DNA of 34,602 bases. Origin: an uncultured Clostridia bacterium (GTDB lineage Bacteria; Bacillota; Clostridia; Christensenellales; UBA1242). The stretch spans positions 1 to 34,602 of the forward strand of contig CANRDW010000010.1 in the NCBI GenBank assembly GCA_947629505.1, read 5' to 3'. The translations under genes were made by a program, and so were the position numbers. Positions 23,264 through 31,659 of this stretch are shown here, piece by piece. Position 1 is the first letter of the stretch. The number at the start of each line of letters is the position of its first letter. The notes under the pieces were generated by a model. It saw nothing but the letters and a program-made list of their open reading frames with translations, ran no database searches and had not been told where the DNA came from.

Positions 23264-24256
23264 ATGAAAACCATTTTAGTGACCGGCGGATATGGATTTA
23301 TTGGATCCAATTTTATAAAATACATGTTGAAAAACCATCCTGGCATCAAAATTGTCAATATGGATTGTTTGACATATGCTGCAAATTTAAAAAATCTTAA
23401 AGATATTGAAAATGACAAGCGTTTTGTCTTTGAAAAAGCCAACATCACAAATGAAAAAGATGTTGAAAGGATTTTCAAGAAATATTCGCCTGATGTGGTT
23501 GTAAATTTTGCCGCAGAAAGTTGTGTTGACAGAAGTTTTGCAAATCCACAACTTTTTATTGAAACAAATGTGCTTGGAACGATCACTCTTGTTTGCTGTG
23601 CGCAAAAATTTTTCAACAAAAGCAATCTTTTTGTTCAAATGTCAACGGATGAAGTGTATGGAACTCTTCCAAAGGACAAAAGCATTCGCTTCACAGAAAA
23701 AACTCCTCTCAATCCCCTCAACCCATATTCCACAAGCAAAGCAACTGCGGATGTTTTTCTGCTTTCAAAGATCAAAAACGACAAATTCCCGGCAATCATC
23801 GTCCGCGCCTGCAACAACTTTGGAGAATGCCAAAATATTGAAAAACTCATTCCAAAAGTGTTTGACGCAGCCTGCAAATCAAACGACATTCTTGTGCATG
23901 GCAACGGGCTTCAAACGCGAGATTGGATTTATGTTGAGGACACTTGCAGCGCTTTGGACATTGTGCTTGAAAAGGGCAAAATTGGGCAGATTTACAACAT
24001 TGGCAGTGACAATGAGCGCACCAACATGCAGATAATCAAAAAAATTGTCCGATATGTAAAAGAAAATATAAACAAAAACTGCTCAATGAATCTTGTGAAG
24101 CATATTGCAAATCGTCCCGCTTTGGAAAACCGATATGCAATCGACCACAACAAAATCACCAGTGAACTCGGCTGGAAAAGTCAAACCAACTTTGAAAATG
24201 CCTTTGAAAAAACAATGCTGTGGTATCAAAAGAATTTGCTTGACAGGAAAAGTTGA
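23264..24256 (+). CDS. rfbB: dTDP-glucose 4,6-dehydratase
   Basis: This extended short-chain dehydrogenase makes dTDP-4-keto-6-deoxyglucose, the precursor of rhamnose and other deoxysugars. The 330 residues contain the NAD-binding GGYGFIGS (8-15), the family's catalytic T128-D129-E130 (STDEVYG), the Y155-x3-K159 pair (YSTSK) and NNFGECQ near 190, all RfbB-like. The partners rfbA, rfbC and rfbD are not nearby, so the sugar pathway must be encoded elsewhere or the enzyme acts on a related nucleotide sugar. Its transcript is predicted to be leaderless. Confidence 0.9.
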   Translation: MKTILVTGGYGFIGSNFIKYMLKNHPGIKIVNMDCLTYAANLKNLKDIENDKRFVFEKANITNEKDVERIFKKYSPDVVVNFAAESCVDRSFANPQLFIETNVLGTITLVCCAQKFFNKSNLFVQMSTDEVYGTLPKDKSIRFTEKTPLNPLNPYSTSKATADVFLLSKIKNDKFPAIIVRACNNFGECQNIEKLIPKVFDAACKSNDILVHGNGLQTRDWIYVEDTCSALDIVLEKGKIGQIYNIGSDNERTNMQIIKKIVRYVKENINKNCSMNLVKHIANRPALENRYAIDHNKITSELGWKSQTNFENAFEKTMLWYQKNLLDRKS

Positions 24257-24269
24257 AATTTGATACACT
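24240..24269 (+). promoter_or_regulatory. Promoter of the 217-residue secreted protein, predicted leaderless
   Basis: Consensus -35 TTGACA (24240-24245) inside the end of rfbB, 18-base spacer, -10 TACACT (24264-24269), then six bases to the ATG at 24276. No Shine-Dalgarno. Confidence 0.6.
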
Positions 24270-24275
24270 TTTTAC

Positions 24276-24929
24276 ATGAAAAAGTTGTGGATTTTGCTTA
24301 TTTTTGTTATTTGTTTCACATTTCTGCCAACAAACTTCGCTTTGGCGGATGCTTCTGCGCCGTCCTTTGTGATCACGGCAAATTCGGCATGTGCATACGT
24401 TGAAGCAGATGTGACTTCTCAAAAAATCAAAGCATTTTCAAACAAAGACAAAGTTGCTCTTGAACTTGAAGAAGGCGTGCCAAAAGAATATGGCGAAAGT
24501 TTTGTTTTCTATCACCTTTCCACTCCGATTGAAAGTGACGGCACACAATATTTCTTTGTTTTGGCAGAACTTGTCACACAAGAGAGTGATGTGGTGCTTT
24601 CAATCCCAAACTACAACGCCAAAACAAACTCGGATGCAGTGGTCTATTTTAAACAAGAGGATGAATTCATTGAAAGTGGCATCACCATCAAAAAAAATCA
24701 AGAAATATTTTTGTATGAGGGCTTCAATCAAAAGAGCAAATTTTCAGCAATTGCCTTTATGCACAACGGAAGTGTTGAATATGGCTATATTCTCACATCA
24801 ACTGTATCTCCAAATGGCATAAATCCGCTTATAATCACATCTGTGACAATAATTTTGGCGCTTGTTGGAATTGCACTTGCGTGGGTGTTTATAAAACGCA
24901 GAAAAGTTAAGTTAAAAGCAAAAAATTGA
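24276..24929 (+). CDS. Secreted membrane-anchored protein of unknown function
   Basis: The 217-residue protein has a cleavable-looking signal peptide (1-24, ending in FALADA). A beta-rich extracellular domain follows, in two parts (about 30-95 and 100-170) that may be SH3-like: SACAYVEADVTSQKIKAFSN resembles the opening of a bacterial SH3b unit. A C-terminal membrane segment (about 181-203) is followed by a basic tail RRKVKLKAKN. The topology is type I with the domain outside. It begins 19 bases after rfbB with its own promoter. I do not recognise the family. Confidence 0.7.
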   Translation: MKKLWILLIFVICFTFLPTNFALADASAPSFVITANSACAYVEADVTSQKIKAFSNKDKVALELEEGVPKEYGESFVFYHLSTPIESDGTQYFFVLAELVTQESDVVLSIPNYNAKTNSDAVVYFKQEDEFIESGITIKKNQEIFLYEGFNQKSKFSAIAFMHNGSVEYGYILTSTVSPNGINPLIITSVTIILALVGIALAWVFIKRRKVKLKAKN

Positions 24930-24937
24930 CACAAAAG

Positions 24938-24967
24938 TTGAAATTACTCCTTTGTTTACATTAAAAT
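24938..24967 (+). promoter_or_regulatory. Promoter of the fibre-like protein gene
   Basis: -35 TTGAAA (24938-24943), 18-base spacer, -10 TAAAAT (24962-24967). The 25 bases to the ATG include AAAGGAG. Confidence 0.6.
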
Positions 24968-24984
24968 CTGTTGGCGAAAGGAGT
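24946..24984 (+). promoter_or_regulatory. Inverted repeat overlapping promoter and ribosome site
   Basis: ACTCCTTT (24946-24953) is the exact complement of AAAGGAGT (24977-24984), which is the ribosome binding site. RNA read through from upstream could mask the site; RNA from the promoter at 24938-24967 would lack the first arm. Confidence 0.45.
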
Positions 24985-24991
24985 ATTTTTT

Positions 24992-26146
24992 ATGGCAGAT
25001 AATTTTGAAACAGAGGTTGAAGAACTGAAAAAACAGTTCTTTTTTATCATGAAGGATGCGCTCCCGCAAATGGAAGCACTTTCCTCAATTGTGCCGCAAC
25101 TGCAGAACTTGCCGCATCAAATGGGCACACTTTCTCAACAACTTGATGACTTTAAACAAGAAATGAATGGGAAACTTGATGACATCAACACGGTGATGGA
25201 TGGCTATTCGGCTCAATTTGAAAAGGTTGAAAAATCTTTTAATTCCGTGGACGATGTAATTTCTTTTGTAAGAAATCAATTGGACAATGTAGAAAAAAAA
25301 TGCAATACCCTCGCTACAAGCGTTGAATCGCAAGCAAGCAATTTGGAAACGATAAATTCTTCAATAACACAGATGCAAGAAGATTTAACAAAATTTTCAA
25401 ATGACACAGCCATTGTTTCGGCTGGGCTTCAAACGACGGATAACAGACTGATAGAACTCAGCACCCACGTGCTTGGAATTGACACAAGCATAAACAATTT
25501 GAATTCTTTTTATGAACAACTCAGCAAAAATCTTTCAACTTTCACAGATCAACTCACAACGACAAATGAAAACATATCATCCATTCAGAGCGAAATTACA
25601 AATATCAACTCAAAAATGGATGAATGTTCACAAAATTGCAAAAATGTGAGTGACTCCGTCACAAACATCACGGACGTGATTATCCCTCAACTTGAAGAGA
25701 AGATTGAAAATGCAAGTGGTGGCGGCGGTGGAGGAACAGAAAATTGGATTACACTTTATGATAAAGATGATCCAACATTAAATTGGGGTCTTTCAGAAGG
25801 CATTGTTGGAGGGGCTGGGAATCTTTCTGCAGTATGCCCAGATTTTGCCCCTTACAAAAAATTGAAGGTGTATTTTTATGCTTGTGGCACAAGACACGTT
25901 TTGGATTTTGACACTGATAAAGACGAAGAAAAATATCAGTTTTATGGATGCATGGTTATGAAACAAACCCTTGACACAATAACCGCAGCCTCATTCAGCC
26001 TTACTCGAAATAATGATGGCTCAAGATATTTTTTTATGCAAGATATGAGAAATATTGAATTTATAAAATTAAATTCCTCTCCAACTGGTGGAATTTTAAA
26101 TGGCGATTCAACTTATCGTTTTGAGAGGATTTTAGGATTACTTTAA
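24992..26146 (+). CDS. Coiled-coil protein with phage-fibre-like C-terminal domain
   Basis: The start is the ATG after AAAGGAG, giving 384 residues; a longer frame uses an unlikely TTG. Residues 1-242 are almost entirely helical heptads rich in Q, N, S and L (DNFETEVEELKKQ, LDDFKQEMNGKLDDI, SIQSEITNINSKMDE), a long trimer-type coiled coil. Six glycines follow (about 243-248), then a 136-residue beta domain beginning TENWITLYDKDD and containing LNWG, YKKLKVYF and YRFERILGLL. This stalk-glycine hinge-tip layout is that of phage tail fibres and adhesins. There is no signal peptide and no other phage gene nearby. It overlaps the convergent hydrolase by nine bases. Confidence 0.7.
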   Translation: MADNFETEVEELKKQFFFIMKDALPQMEALSSIVPQLQNLPHQMGTLSQQLDDFKQEMNGKLDDINTVMDGYSAQFEKVEKSFNSVDDVISFVRNQLDNVEKKCNTLATSVESQASNLETINSSITQMQEDLTKFSNDTAIVSAGLQTTDNRLIELSTHVLGIDTSINNLNSFYEQLSKNLSTFTDQLTTTNENISSIQSEITNINSKMDECSQNCKNVSDSVTNITDVIIPQLEEKIENASGGGGGGTENWITLYDKDDPTLNWGLSEGIVGGAGNLSAVCPDFAPYKKLKVYFYACGTRHVLDFDTDKDEEKYQFYGCMVMKQTLDTITAASFSLTRNNDGSRYFFMQDMRNIEFIKLNSSPTGGILNGDSTYRFERILGLL

Positions 26147-27079
26147 AAAAATTGGTGTTCGTTGTTTTAAAAAATCGAACACCTTTTTTTCATATAGTGC
26201 ACCCATAGTGGAATATGAAAGTGCGTGCCCGCCCTCTTCTGCAACAAATTTATCTCGAAGATGTGCATCAGTGGCATTGTAAAGATTATTTAAATTTTCA
26301 ACCGGAACATAGTCATCTTGCATGGAGTGAATATACAAAATCGGAACTGTTGAAAGCCCGACCTGTCCCACAACATCCGCTTGTGTCACATCAAAATCAT
26401 AGACATGTTTTGCAAAGGAATAAAGATGTTTTTTTATCAATTTTCTAAAAGGAATTTTGTTCTTTTTTAAAATATATTCAATTTGTCTATCCGCATTGTC
26501 ATAAGCGCAGTCAGAAATTATTGCTACAACATTTTTTAAGTCCTCGCCAGCGCTCATGCACACGACAGCAGCACCCATCGACACGCCAAAAAGCAAAATT
26601 TTCCCATCCAAAATGCGTGAATTTACATATTCAACCCATTTTTTCATGTCCTCTTTTTCCAAAAAGCCAAAACCAAGGCATTTCCCCTCACTTTGCCCGT
26701 GTGCACGCAAGTCAATTGCAAGCACATTGAAATTGCGCTGTTTAAACATCTTCGCATAAGGCTGCATTTGATGATAATCCCAGCCAAAGCCATGCACCAA
26801 AATCACAGTTTTGTTTGAACTATTATCAATAAAAACTCCGTGAAGTTTCAATTCATCACTTTTGATAAACACATCTTCAATTTGCTGTTTGTCCCACCAA
26901 CAAGTGTCAATTTTATATTCTTCAACTTTTTTAGCAAAATCTTTCTTTTTAAATTGTTTTTTAATGTTTTTCTTCCCAAAAACAAAGTTGAAAAGGATTT
27001 TCCCACATAATAAATAAAAACAAAATCCAAGCAAAACAAAAATCAAACTTGCAAACACAATCCAAGCAACAATTTTCAT
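26138..27079 (-). CDS. Membrane-anchored alpha/beta hydrolase
   Basis: A serine hydrolase with 313 residues. A signal anchor (about 4-26) is followed by the fold's landmarks: oxyanion HGFG (96-99), DLRAHGQSEG (123-132), nucleophile elbow GVSMG with S167 (165-169), acidic residue D255 or D256 in MQDDYVP, and H285 in EGGHALSY. The HG...DLRAHGQS pattern is that of the YqkD/esterase-like group; the substrate is unknown. The Shine-Dalgarno GAGG lies in the end of the preceding gene, 11 bases away, so both are one operon. The gene's 3' end contains the antisense terminator of the fibre-like gene. Confidence 0.88.
   Translation of the reverse strand: MKIVAWIVFASLIFVLLGFCFYLLCGKILFNFVFGKKNIKKQFKKKDFAKKVEEYKIDTCWWDKQQIEDVFIKSDELKLHGVFIDNSSNKTVILVHGFGWDYHQMQPYAKMFKQRNFNVLAIDLRAHGQSEGKCLGFGFLEKEDMKKWVEYVNSRILDGKILLFGVSMGAAVVCMSAGEDLKNVVAIISDCAYDNADRQIEYILKKNKIPFRKLIKKHLYSFAKHVYDFDVTQADVVGQVGLSTVPILYIHSMQDDYVPVENLNNLYNATDAHLRDKFVAEEGGHALSYSTMGALYEKKVFDFLKQRTPIFLK
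26154..26190 (+). terminator. Terminator of the fibre-like gene, inside the convergent gene
   Basis: GGTGTTCG (26154-26161) pairs with CGAACACC (26176-26183), followed by seven T. All of it is coding sequence of the hydrolase on the other strand. Confidence 0.8.
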
Positions 27080-27090
27080 TTAAACCTCAC

Positions 27091-28014
27091 TTACTGCAAA
27101 ATTGCCTTAACAGGCTCGCCTGTGGATGCATCTTGATAGGTCAGCCAATAGCCAAACCCATCTTGCTTATTTTCGTCAAGTGGCAGCCAAACGGGATAGC
27201 CAGAAAGTTCTTTAGGCGGCTCTTCTTCAAACACGGCTGGCACGCCATAACAGACGAATTTCACATTGTCATCTTCGTCATATAAAAGTCCAAACACATA
27301 AAAATCGCCGTCATCTTCAAAATCCACCTTAACCCACTTTGAAGATGGAATAATCGCCTGCAAATTTTCCTCAACAGGATTATTTTCAAAAAGTTTGTCA
27401 ATTTGTGGCTTTAGTTTGTCAAAAAACAATTCTTTTTCTTCTTCCTGTTTTTCTTCTTTTTTATTCTCATCTGCCAAATTTGCAGAAATTTGCGTTTTTT
27501 TATCGTTATTTTCATAAAAATAGGCTTTATAAATGCAATTTTCACAGTTTTCGCCACAAAGCGAGTTGTCAATTTCCTTTTCTATTTCAACTTTTTCTTC
27601 TTCTGCAAAGTCAACATCATATTTGTCCAAAACCTTTTGTGTGTTTGAAAGTGAGTTGTCTTTTGAAATTTCGCCAATTATGCTGGCATATAAATCATCG
27701 CTGCTGCCCTGACTTGAGCCATACAAGATTGGCTTGCTTTGAGCATTTTGAAAATTGACAACAGCACATGTGAATTTGCTTGGAATTTTTTCCAGAGAAA
27801 TAAAAAATTCATAAAGCATTGGGCTTTTAAGTGTCAAGCCCGCTTTATAAACTTTTTTATCAACATAAAATCCAAGTGACGAGATGCCCGGGAGATTTTC
27901 CGGAAAATTATAAAGTCTTAAAGTTCCGCTGATGCCAACACCATCTTCTTCGAGTGACAACACCGCTTTTTTATTTGAAGTTTCTAAGTCGCTTAAAACG
28001 ATACTTTTTTTCAT
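27091..28014 (-). CDS. Acidic two-domain protein of unknown function
   Basis: The start at 28014 has GAGG five bases upstream; 307 residues. The N-terminal ~110 residues form a beta-rich domain (KAVLSLEEDGVGISGTLRLY, then SSLGFYVDKKVYKAGLTLK). The middle (115-215) is very acidic and helical, with a C-x3-C-x2-C cluster (LCGENCENC), and probably disordered. The last ~85 residues form a compact domain (KWVKVDFEDDGDFYVFGLLY, then CYGVP and PVWLPLDENKQDGFGYWLTY). Both end domains look conserved, but I do not recognise a named family. It precedes the hydrolase in an operon and has its own promoter. Confidence 0.7.
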   Translation of the reverse strand: MKKSIVLSDLETSNKKAVLSLEEDGVGISGTLRLYNFPENLPGISSLGFYVDKKVYKAGLTLKSPMLYEFFISLEKIPSKFTCAVVNFQNAQSKPILYGSSQGSSDDLYASIIGEISKDNSLSNTQKVLDKYDVDFAEEEKVEIEKEIDNSLCGENCENCIYKAYFYENNDKKTQISANLADENKKEEKQEEEKELFFDKLKPQIDKLFENNPVEENLQAIIPSSKWVKVDFEDDGDFYVFGLLYDEDDNVKFVCYGVPAVFEEEPPKELSGYPVWLPLDENKQDGFGYWLTYQDASTGEPVKAILQ

Positions 28015-28033
28015 AAACACCTCGCTATATTTT

Positions 28034-28062
28034 ATTATAGAAAGGTTTGATTTATGAGCAAA
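28034..28062 (-). promoter_or_regulatory. Promoter of the acidic protein - hydrolase operon
   Basis: -35 TTTGCT (28062-28057), 17-base spacer, consensus -10 TATAAT (28039-28034) on the minus strand. Confidence 0.6.
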
Positions 28063-28094
28063 GTTTTGTTTTGTTTAATCTTGTCAAAATTTGG

Positions 28095-30065
28095 CTATTT
28101 TTGACTTTTCAGTTTGTTTTCTGCAAATTTAACGATATTTTTGCAAACAAAGCCGGCGCTTTCATACACTTCTCGCCCTGCTCCGCTTTTTTGATAATCT
28201 TCAACGCCAAAGAATGCGCCCTTTTCGCCCAAAACTTTCAGCCATTTGCAGTCATTGCTTGCTTCGATTGCAAGCACAAGGCGTGCGTCACGGCTTATCA
28301 CCTTGTTTTTATAGGCGGTGGACTGCTGTTCAAATATTTCAATTGACGGCATAGAAACAACATTCACTTGATATTTTTTTCTGAGCTCTTTTGCAACTTT
28401 CACAGCAAGCGAAACTTCCGACCCACTTGCAACAAGAACAATTTCTGGCTTTGAAGTGGTGTTTTCCAAAACATAGCCGCCGCAAAGTGCCCCCTCATAT
28501 GAAGAGCCTTCAACTGATGGCAAATCTTGTCTTGAAAGAGCGAAGCAAACAGGTTTAAAATCTTTCACACAGACGCTGTAACCTGCAACAAGTTCCTTGT
28601 AGTCACAAGGGCGATAAACGGTGTTTCCAATTATGGCACGAAGTTGCGAAAGTTGTTCAATTGGCTGATGAGATGGCCCGTCTTGACCGACAAACACAGA
28701 ATCGTGTGTGTAGAAAGACATTGCCGGCACTTTCATCATACAGCGCATTTTCATTGCAGGAAGTGCGTAATTTGCAAATGCCAAAAATGTTGAATCAAAC
28801 GCTATGAAATCTTCATAGAGTGCAATCCCCGTGCAAATCGCCGTCATAGCGTGTTCACGCACCCCAAAGTGAATGTTTTTGCCACGTCTGTAGCCTGCAG
28901 AGAAATTGCCTGCATTGTCAATCACTGCAAAAGTTGATGGCCCAACATCCGCCGTTCCGCCCAAAAGTTGTGGGCATTGATAAGCAAGTTCGCTGAGCGC
29001 ATGTTGATTGATTTTTCTTGTGCTTTGCCCATCAAATTTGGCAATATTTTTCAAAATTCTTTCAAAATTTATCTTTTTTCTGTCAAAAAATGCCATAAAA
29101 GATTTATAAAGTTCTGGATGCGTGCTTGAATACATTGCAAGATTTTGATTCCATTTTTCGTGATTGAGTTTGCCGCGGCGGGAACTTGCCATGCAAAATT
29201 CTCTTACATCACTTGGAATATAAAAACTCTCTTTCACATGCAAATTTTCTTTGAAAGAGGCAAGTTCTTCTGCTGAAAGCACAGCGGCATGCACTGCAGA
29301 AGTCCCCTCTTTTTGTGTTCCAATGCCGATTGTTGTGTTGAAGATTATGATTGTAGGCCTTGAACTTTTCTTTGCTCTGGCAATTGCTTGTGAACAGAAA
29401 TAATAACTATTGCCCTGTGGCACATTTATGACATTCCATCCCATTGCAGAGAATTTTTTTGCAACATTTTCGCGATTTGCAAGTTCAAGTGAGCCATCAA
29501 TGGTCACTTCGTTGCAGTCATATAAAAGAATGAGTTTGTTGAGTTTAAGTGTGCCAGCCAAACTTACCGCTTCTTGTGCAACACCTTCCATCAGACATCC
29601 ATCGCCGCAAAAACAATAGGTGTAATGATTTATAATGTCAAAGCCAACGGTGTTGAATCTCTCTTCCATAACTGTTTCAGCGATTGCCATGCCAACAGCA
29701 TTTGCCACGCCCTGCCCAAGTGGGCCTGTGGAAACTTCCACGCCCTCGGTGGTGCGATATTCTGGATGCCCCGGAGTTTTTGAGCCAAGTTTTCTAAACT
29801 CTTTCAAATCTTGCAGAGAAACATCAAAGCCAAACATGGAAAGAAGTGTGTAATAAAGCGCACTTGCGTGCCCAGCACTTAAAACAAGTCTGTCACGATT
29901 TAAAAAGTCAGTGTCGGAAACATCAAAATTGTAATGATCTTTAAAAAGCGCAAATAAAATTGAGGATGCCCCAAGTGACACTCCTAAATGGCCTGATTTT
30001 GCGTTTGATATTGTTTCAGCGGTGATCGCTTTGCAATAGTTTATCGCCTTGTTTACAAGTTTCAT
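28095..30065 (-). CDS. tkt: Transketolase
   Basis: Transketolase moves two-carbon units between sugar phosphates using thiamine diphosphate, linking glycolysis and the pentose phosphate pathway and supplying erythrose 4-phosphate. The single 656-residue chain contains H26 in SGHLGVSLGAS, H66 in SAGHAS, GPLGQG (114-119), the cofactor motif GDGCLMEG (154-161), and further on the pyrimidine domain with GVREHAM and VGQDGPSHQPIEQL, then the C-terminal domain. This is the full-length, single-chain form. Its start overlaps the preceding kinase-like gene by four bases (ATGA). Confidence 0.96.
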   Translation of the reverse strand: MKLVNKAINYCKAITAETISNAKSGHLGVSLGASSILFALFKDHYNFDVSDTDFLNRDRLVLSAGHASALYYTLLSMFGFDVSLQDLKEFRKLGSKTPGHPEYRTTEGVEVSTGPLGQGVANAVGMAIAETVMEERFNTVGFDIINHYTYCFCGDGCLMEGVAQEAVSLAGTLKLNKLILLYDCNEVTIDGSLELANRENVAKKFSAMGWNVINVPQGNSYYFCSQAIARAKKSSRPTIIIFNTTIGIGTQKEGTSAVHAAVLSAEELASFKENLHVKESFYIPSDVREFCMASSRRGKLNHEKWNQNLAMYSSTHPELYKSFMAFFDRKKINFERILKNIAKFDGQSTRKINQHALSELAYQCPQLLGGTADVGPSTFAVIDNAGNFSAGYRRGKNIHFGVREHAMTAICTGIALYEDFIAFDSTFLAFANYALPAMKMRCMMKVPAMSFYTHDSVFVGQDGPSHQPIEQLSQLRAIIGNTVYRPCDYKELVAGYSVCVKDFKPVCFALSRQDLPSVEGSSYEGALCGGYVLENTTSKPEIVLVASGSEVSLAVKVAKELRKKYQVNVVSMPSIEIFEQQSTAYKNKVISRDARLVLAIEASNDCKWLKVLGEKGAFFGVEDYQKSGAGREVYESAGFVCKNIVKFAENKLKSQK

Positions 30066-30532
30066 AAAATTCCCCCTAAAGTGCTTATGACTTTTTCACA
30101 GACAAAACTTATGTCTGTTTTTTTAATTTTGACAGTTGCAGTTGCAATTTTTTCGAGATTTTTTGACCTTTCTTCATAGCCAATCACATCCACAACATTT
30201 CCGTTTTCTTTAACATAGTTTTTTGGAAGATTTAAAAACACAATCAAACTTCCTTTTTCAAGCAGTTTTATGTTGTGCCAAAGATAGTCAAAATTTATTG
30301 CAACAACAACATTGACAAATGATGCTAAATGTCGCAAAACTTTTTGTTCGCTTGCTTTAAGATATTCCTTTGAACAGTTTTCTTCCAAAGCCTTTTTGTC
30401 AATAAGTTCATATTCAATCAAGTCTTTTGTGTCGCAAAACAGCATATCTAAATTTTGAGATAGAAGCGTTCCCAAATTTTTTGTATAGGTGTCGCAAAGT
30501 GACACGAGAACAATTTTATTGAACTTATCCAT
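30062..30532 (-). CDS. Shikimate-kinase-like protein without a P-loop
   Basis: The 156 residues align along their length with shikimate kinase: KIVLVSLCDTYTKNLGTLLS stands where kinases read IVLIGxMGxGKTTVGxxLA, LFCDTKDLIE matches FxDTDxxIE, EYLKASEQKVLRHLAS matches EYFRxLExxVLxxL, NIKLLEKGSLIVFLN matches the strand after the GGG site, and YEERSKNLEKIA matches the C-terminal YxERxPLYxxxA helix. The Walker A GxxGxGK[ST] reads SLCDTYTKN, and the shikimate-binding GGG is replaced by INF. It should be inactive as a kinase. It is four bases overlapped with transketolase, so equimolar, coupled synthesis is likely. Confidence 0.65.
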   Translation of the reverse strand: MDKFNKIVLVSLCDTYTKNLGTLLSQNLDMLFCDTKDLIEYELIDKKALEENCSKEYLKASEQKVLRHLASFVNVVVAINFDYLWHNIKLLEKGSLIVFLNLPKNYVKENGNVVDVIGYEERSKNLEKIATATVKIKKTDISFVCEKVISTLGGIL

Positions 30533-30538
30533 ATGAAT

Positions 30539-30566
30539 ATTTTAACACAAACAAAAATTATTACAA
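30539..30566 (-). promoter_or_regulatory. Promoter of the kinase-like - tkt pair, predicted leaderless
   Basis: -35 TTGTAA (30566-30561), 16-base spacer, -10 TAAAAT (30544-30539), six bases to the ATG at 30532. No Shine-Dalgarno. Confidence 0.55.
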
Positions 30567-30582
30567 ACTTTTTTTCAATTAT

Positions 30583-31659
30583 TTATTTTTTCTTAAATAA
30601 ATATATTCGGTTTTTGAAAGGTTTGTCAAACATTGAAGATGTAATTATAAAAAATGTGCAGCAACTCACCACAACCACAAAAAGTGGAAAATCTAAGGAA
30701 AAACTGTGAGTTTTGATTAAAATTCCGCTTGAAAAACTAAATCCAATTGTGCCAACATCCTTTGTGACATAAATGCTTGTCACTCCGCTTTCTTTAAGCC
30801 TGTCAATCACTTCTTTATGTGGATGCAACTTGTCTTGCGCACTTATTATCGCCGTTTCAGCGCAAATTTCTTGCAAAAACTCCTTGCACGAAGATGAATT
30901 AGAGCCGTGATGCCCAACAACAAGCACATCGACATCCAAATCCAAATTTTTCTCTTGAAGTTGCTTTAAAAATTCTTTTTCACGCGTTGATGGGGCATCT
31001 CCACAAAATAAAACAGATTTTTCTTTGTATTCCACCTCAATAAACGGACTGTATGCGTTTGTTTGCGAATAATTGTCCTTTTCAGGTGCAAAAATTGTCA
31101 CAGTTGCGCCAAAATCAAAGGTTTCATATTGCGCAAAAGTTACTTCACAATTTGGCTCGTTTGAAATTGCATTCACAACATCTGTATAGACAAGTGTGCT
31201 TGCAACACGATAAGAATTTGGATTTTCTTCATTTTTACTTACAATTTTAGGACGAATTATGTTGTTCACTTGAAAACTATCTAAAAGCAAAATCGCTCCG
31301 CCAACGTGGTCCTCATCCGAATGTGTCAAAACAAGATACTCAATCTCTGTGATTTTGTTTTTGTTTAATATATATTCCACATCTTCCACAAAATCTTGCG
31401 CCGTTTCCTGCCCGCCCGTGTCAATAAGCATTGAACTTTTATTTGGAAAAACAATTAAATTTGCAGACGCCTGCCCAACATCCAAACAATAAACTTGAAA
31501 ATCACTGCGAAAAAGTTTGTTGAAGCCATTTAAATAAAAATTGATTGCAAGAGAGTTGTTATACAGTGTAAACAACAAAAGCGCCATCAAAACAACAAAC
31601 AGCGCTCTGTATATTTGCCCAAATTTTAAATTTTTCGCTCTCCAAATAAATCTATTCAT
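30583..31659 (-). CDS. ComEC-type membrane-anchored metallo-beta-lactamase fold protein
   Basis: The 358-residue protein resembles the C-terminal hydrolase part of the DNA-uptake channel ComEC. A signal anchor (about 20-36) is followed by YCLDVGQASANLIVFPN, where ComEC reads LDVGQGDA, then LIDTGG, THSDEDHVGG with the zinc-binding HxxxxH (H113-H118), LFCGDAP and VLVVGHHGSNSS. A second membrane segment lies near the C-terminus (about 322-345). The ComEC channel domain is missing, so this is a stand-alone member; proteins of this type are often nucleases or phosphodiesterases of unknown substrate. The start ATG shares one base with the patatin stop (TGATG), so the genes are coupled. Confidence 0.85.
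   Translation of the reverse strand: MNRFIWRAKNLKFGQIYRALFVVLMALLLFTLYNNSLAINFYLNGFNKLFRSDFQVYCLDVGQASANLIVFPNKSSMLIDTGGQETAQDFVEDVEYILNKNKITEIEYLVLTHSDEDHVGGAILLLDSFQVNNIIRPKIVSKNEENPNSYRVASTLVYTDVVNAISNEPNCEVTFAQYETFDFGATVTIFAPEKDNYSQTNAYSPFIEVEYKEKSVLFCGDAPSTREKEFLKQLQEKNLDLDVDVLVVGHHGSNSSSCKEFLQEICAETAIISAQDKLHPHKEVIDRLKESGVTSIYVTKDVGTIGFSFSSGILIKTHSFSLDFPLFVVVVSCCTFFIITSSMFDKPFKNRIYLFKKK

Noticed and set aside
24992-26146. Prophage remnant
   Set aside because: Only a fibre-like protein is seen; no integrase, capsid, tail, lysis gene or attachment repeats surround it.
28075-28110. Terminator after transketolase
   Set aside because: GTCAAAA/TTTTGAC forms a 7-bp stem but no T-run follows on the minus strand.
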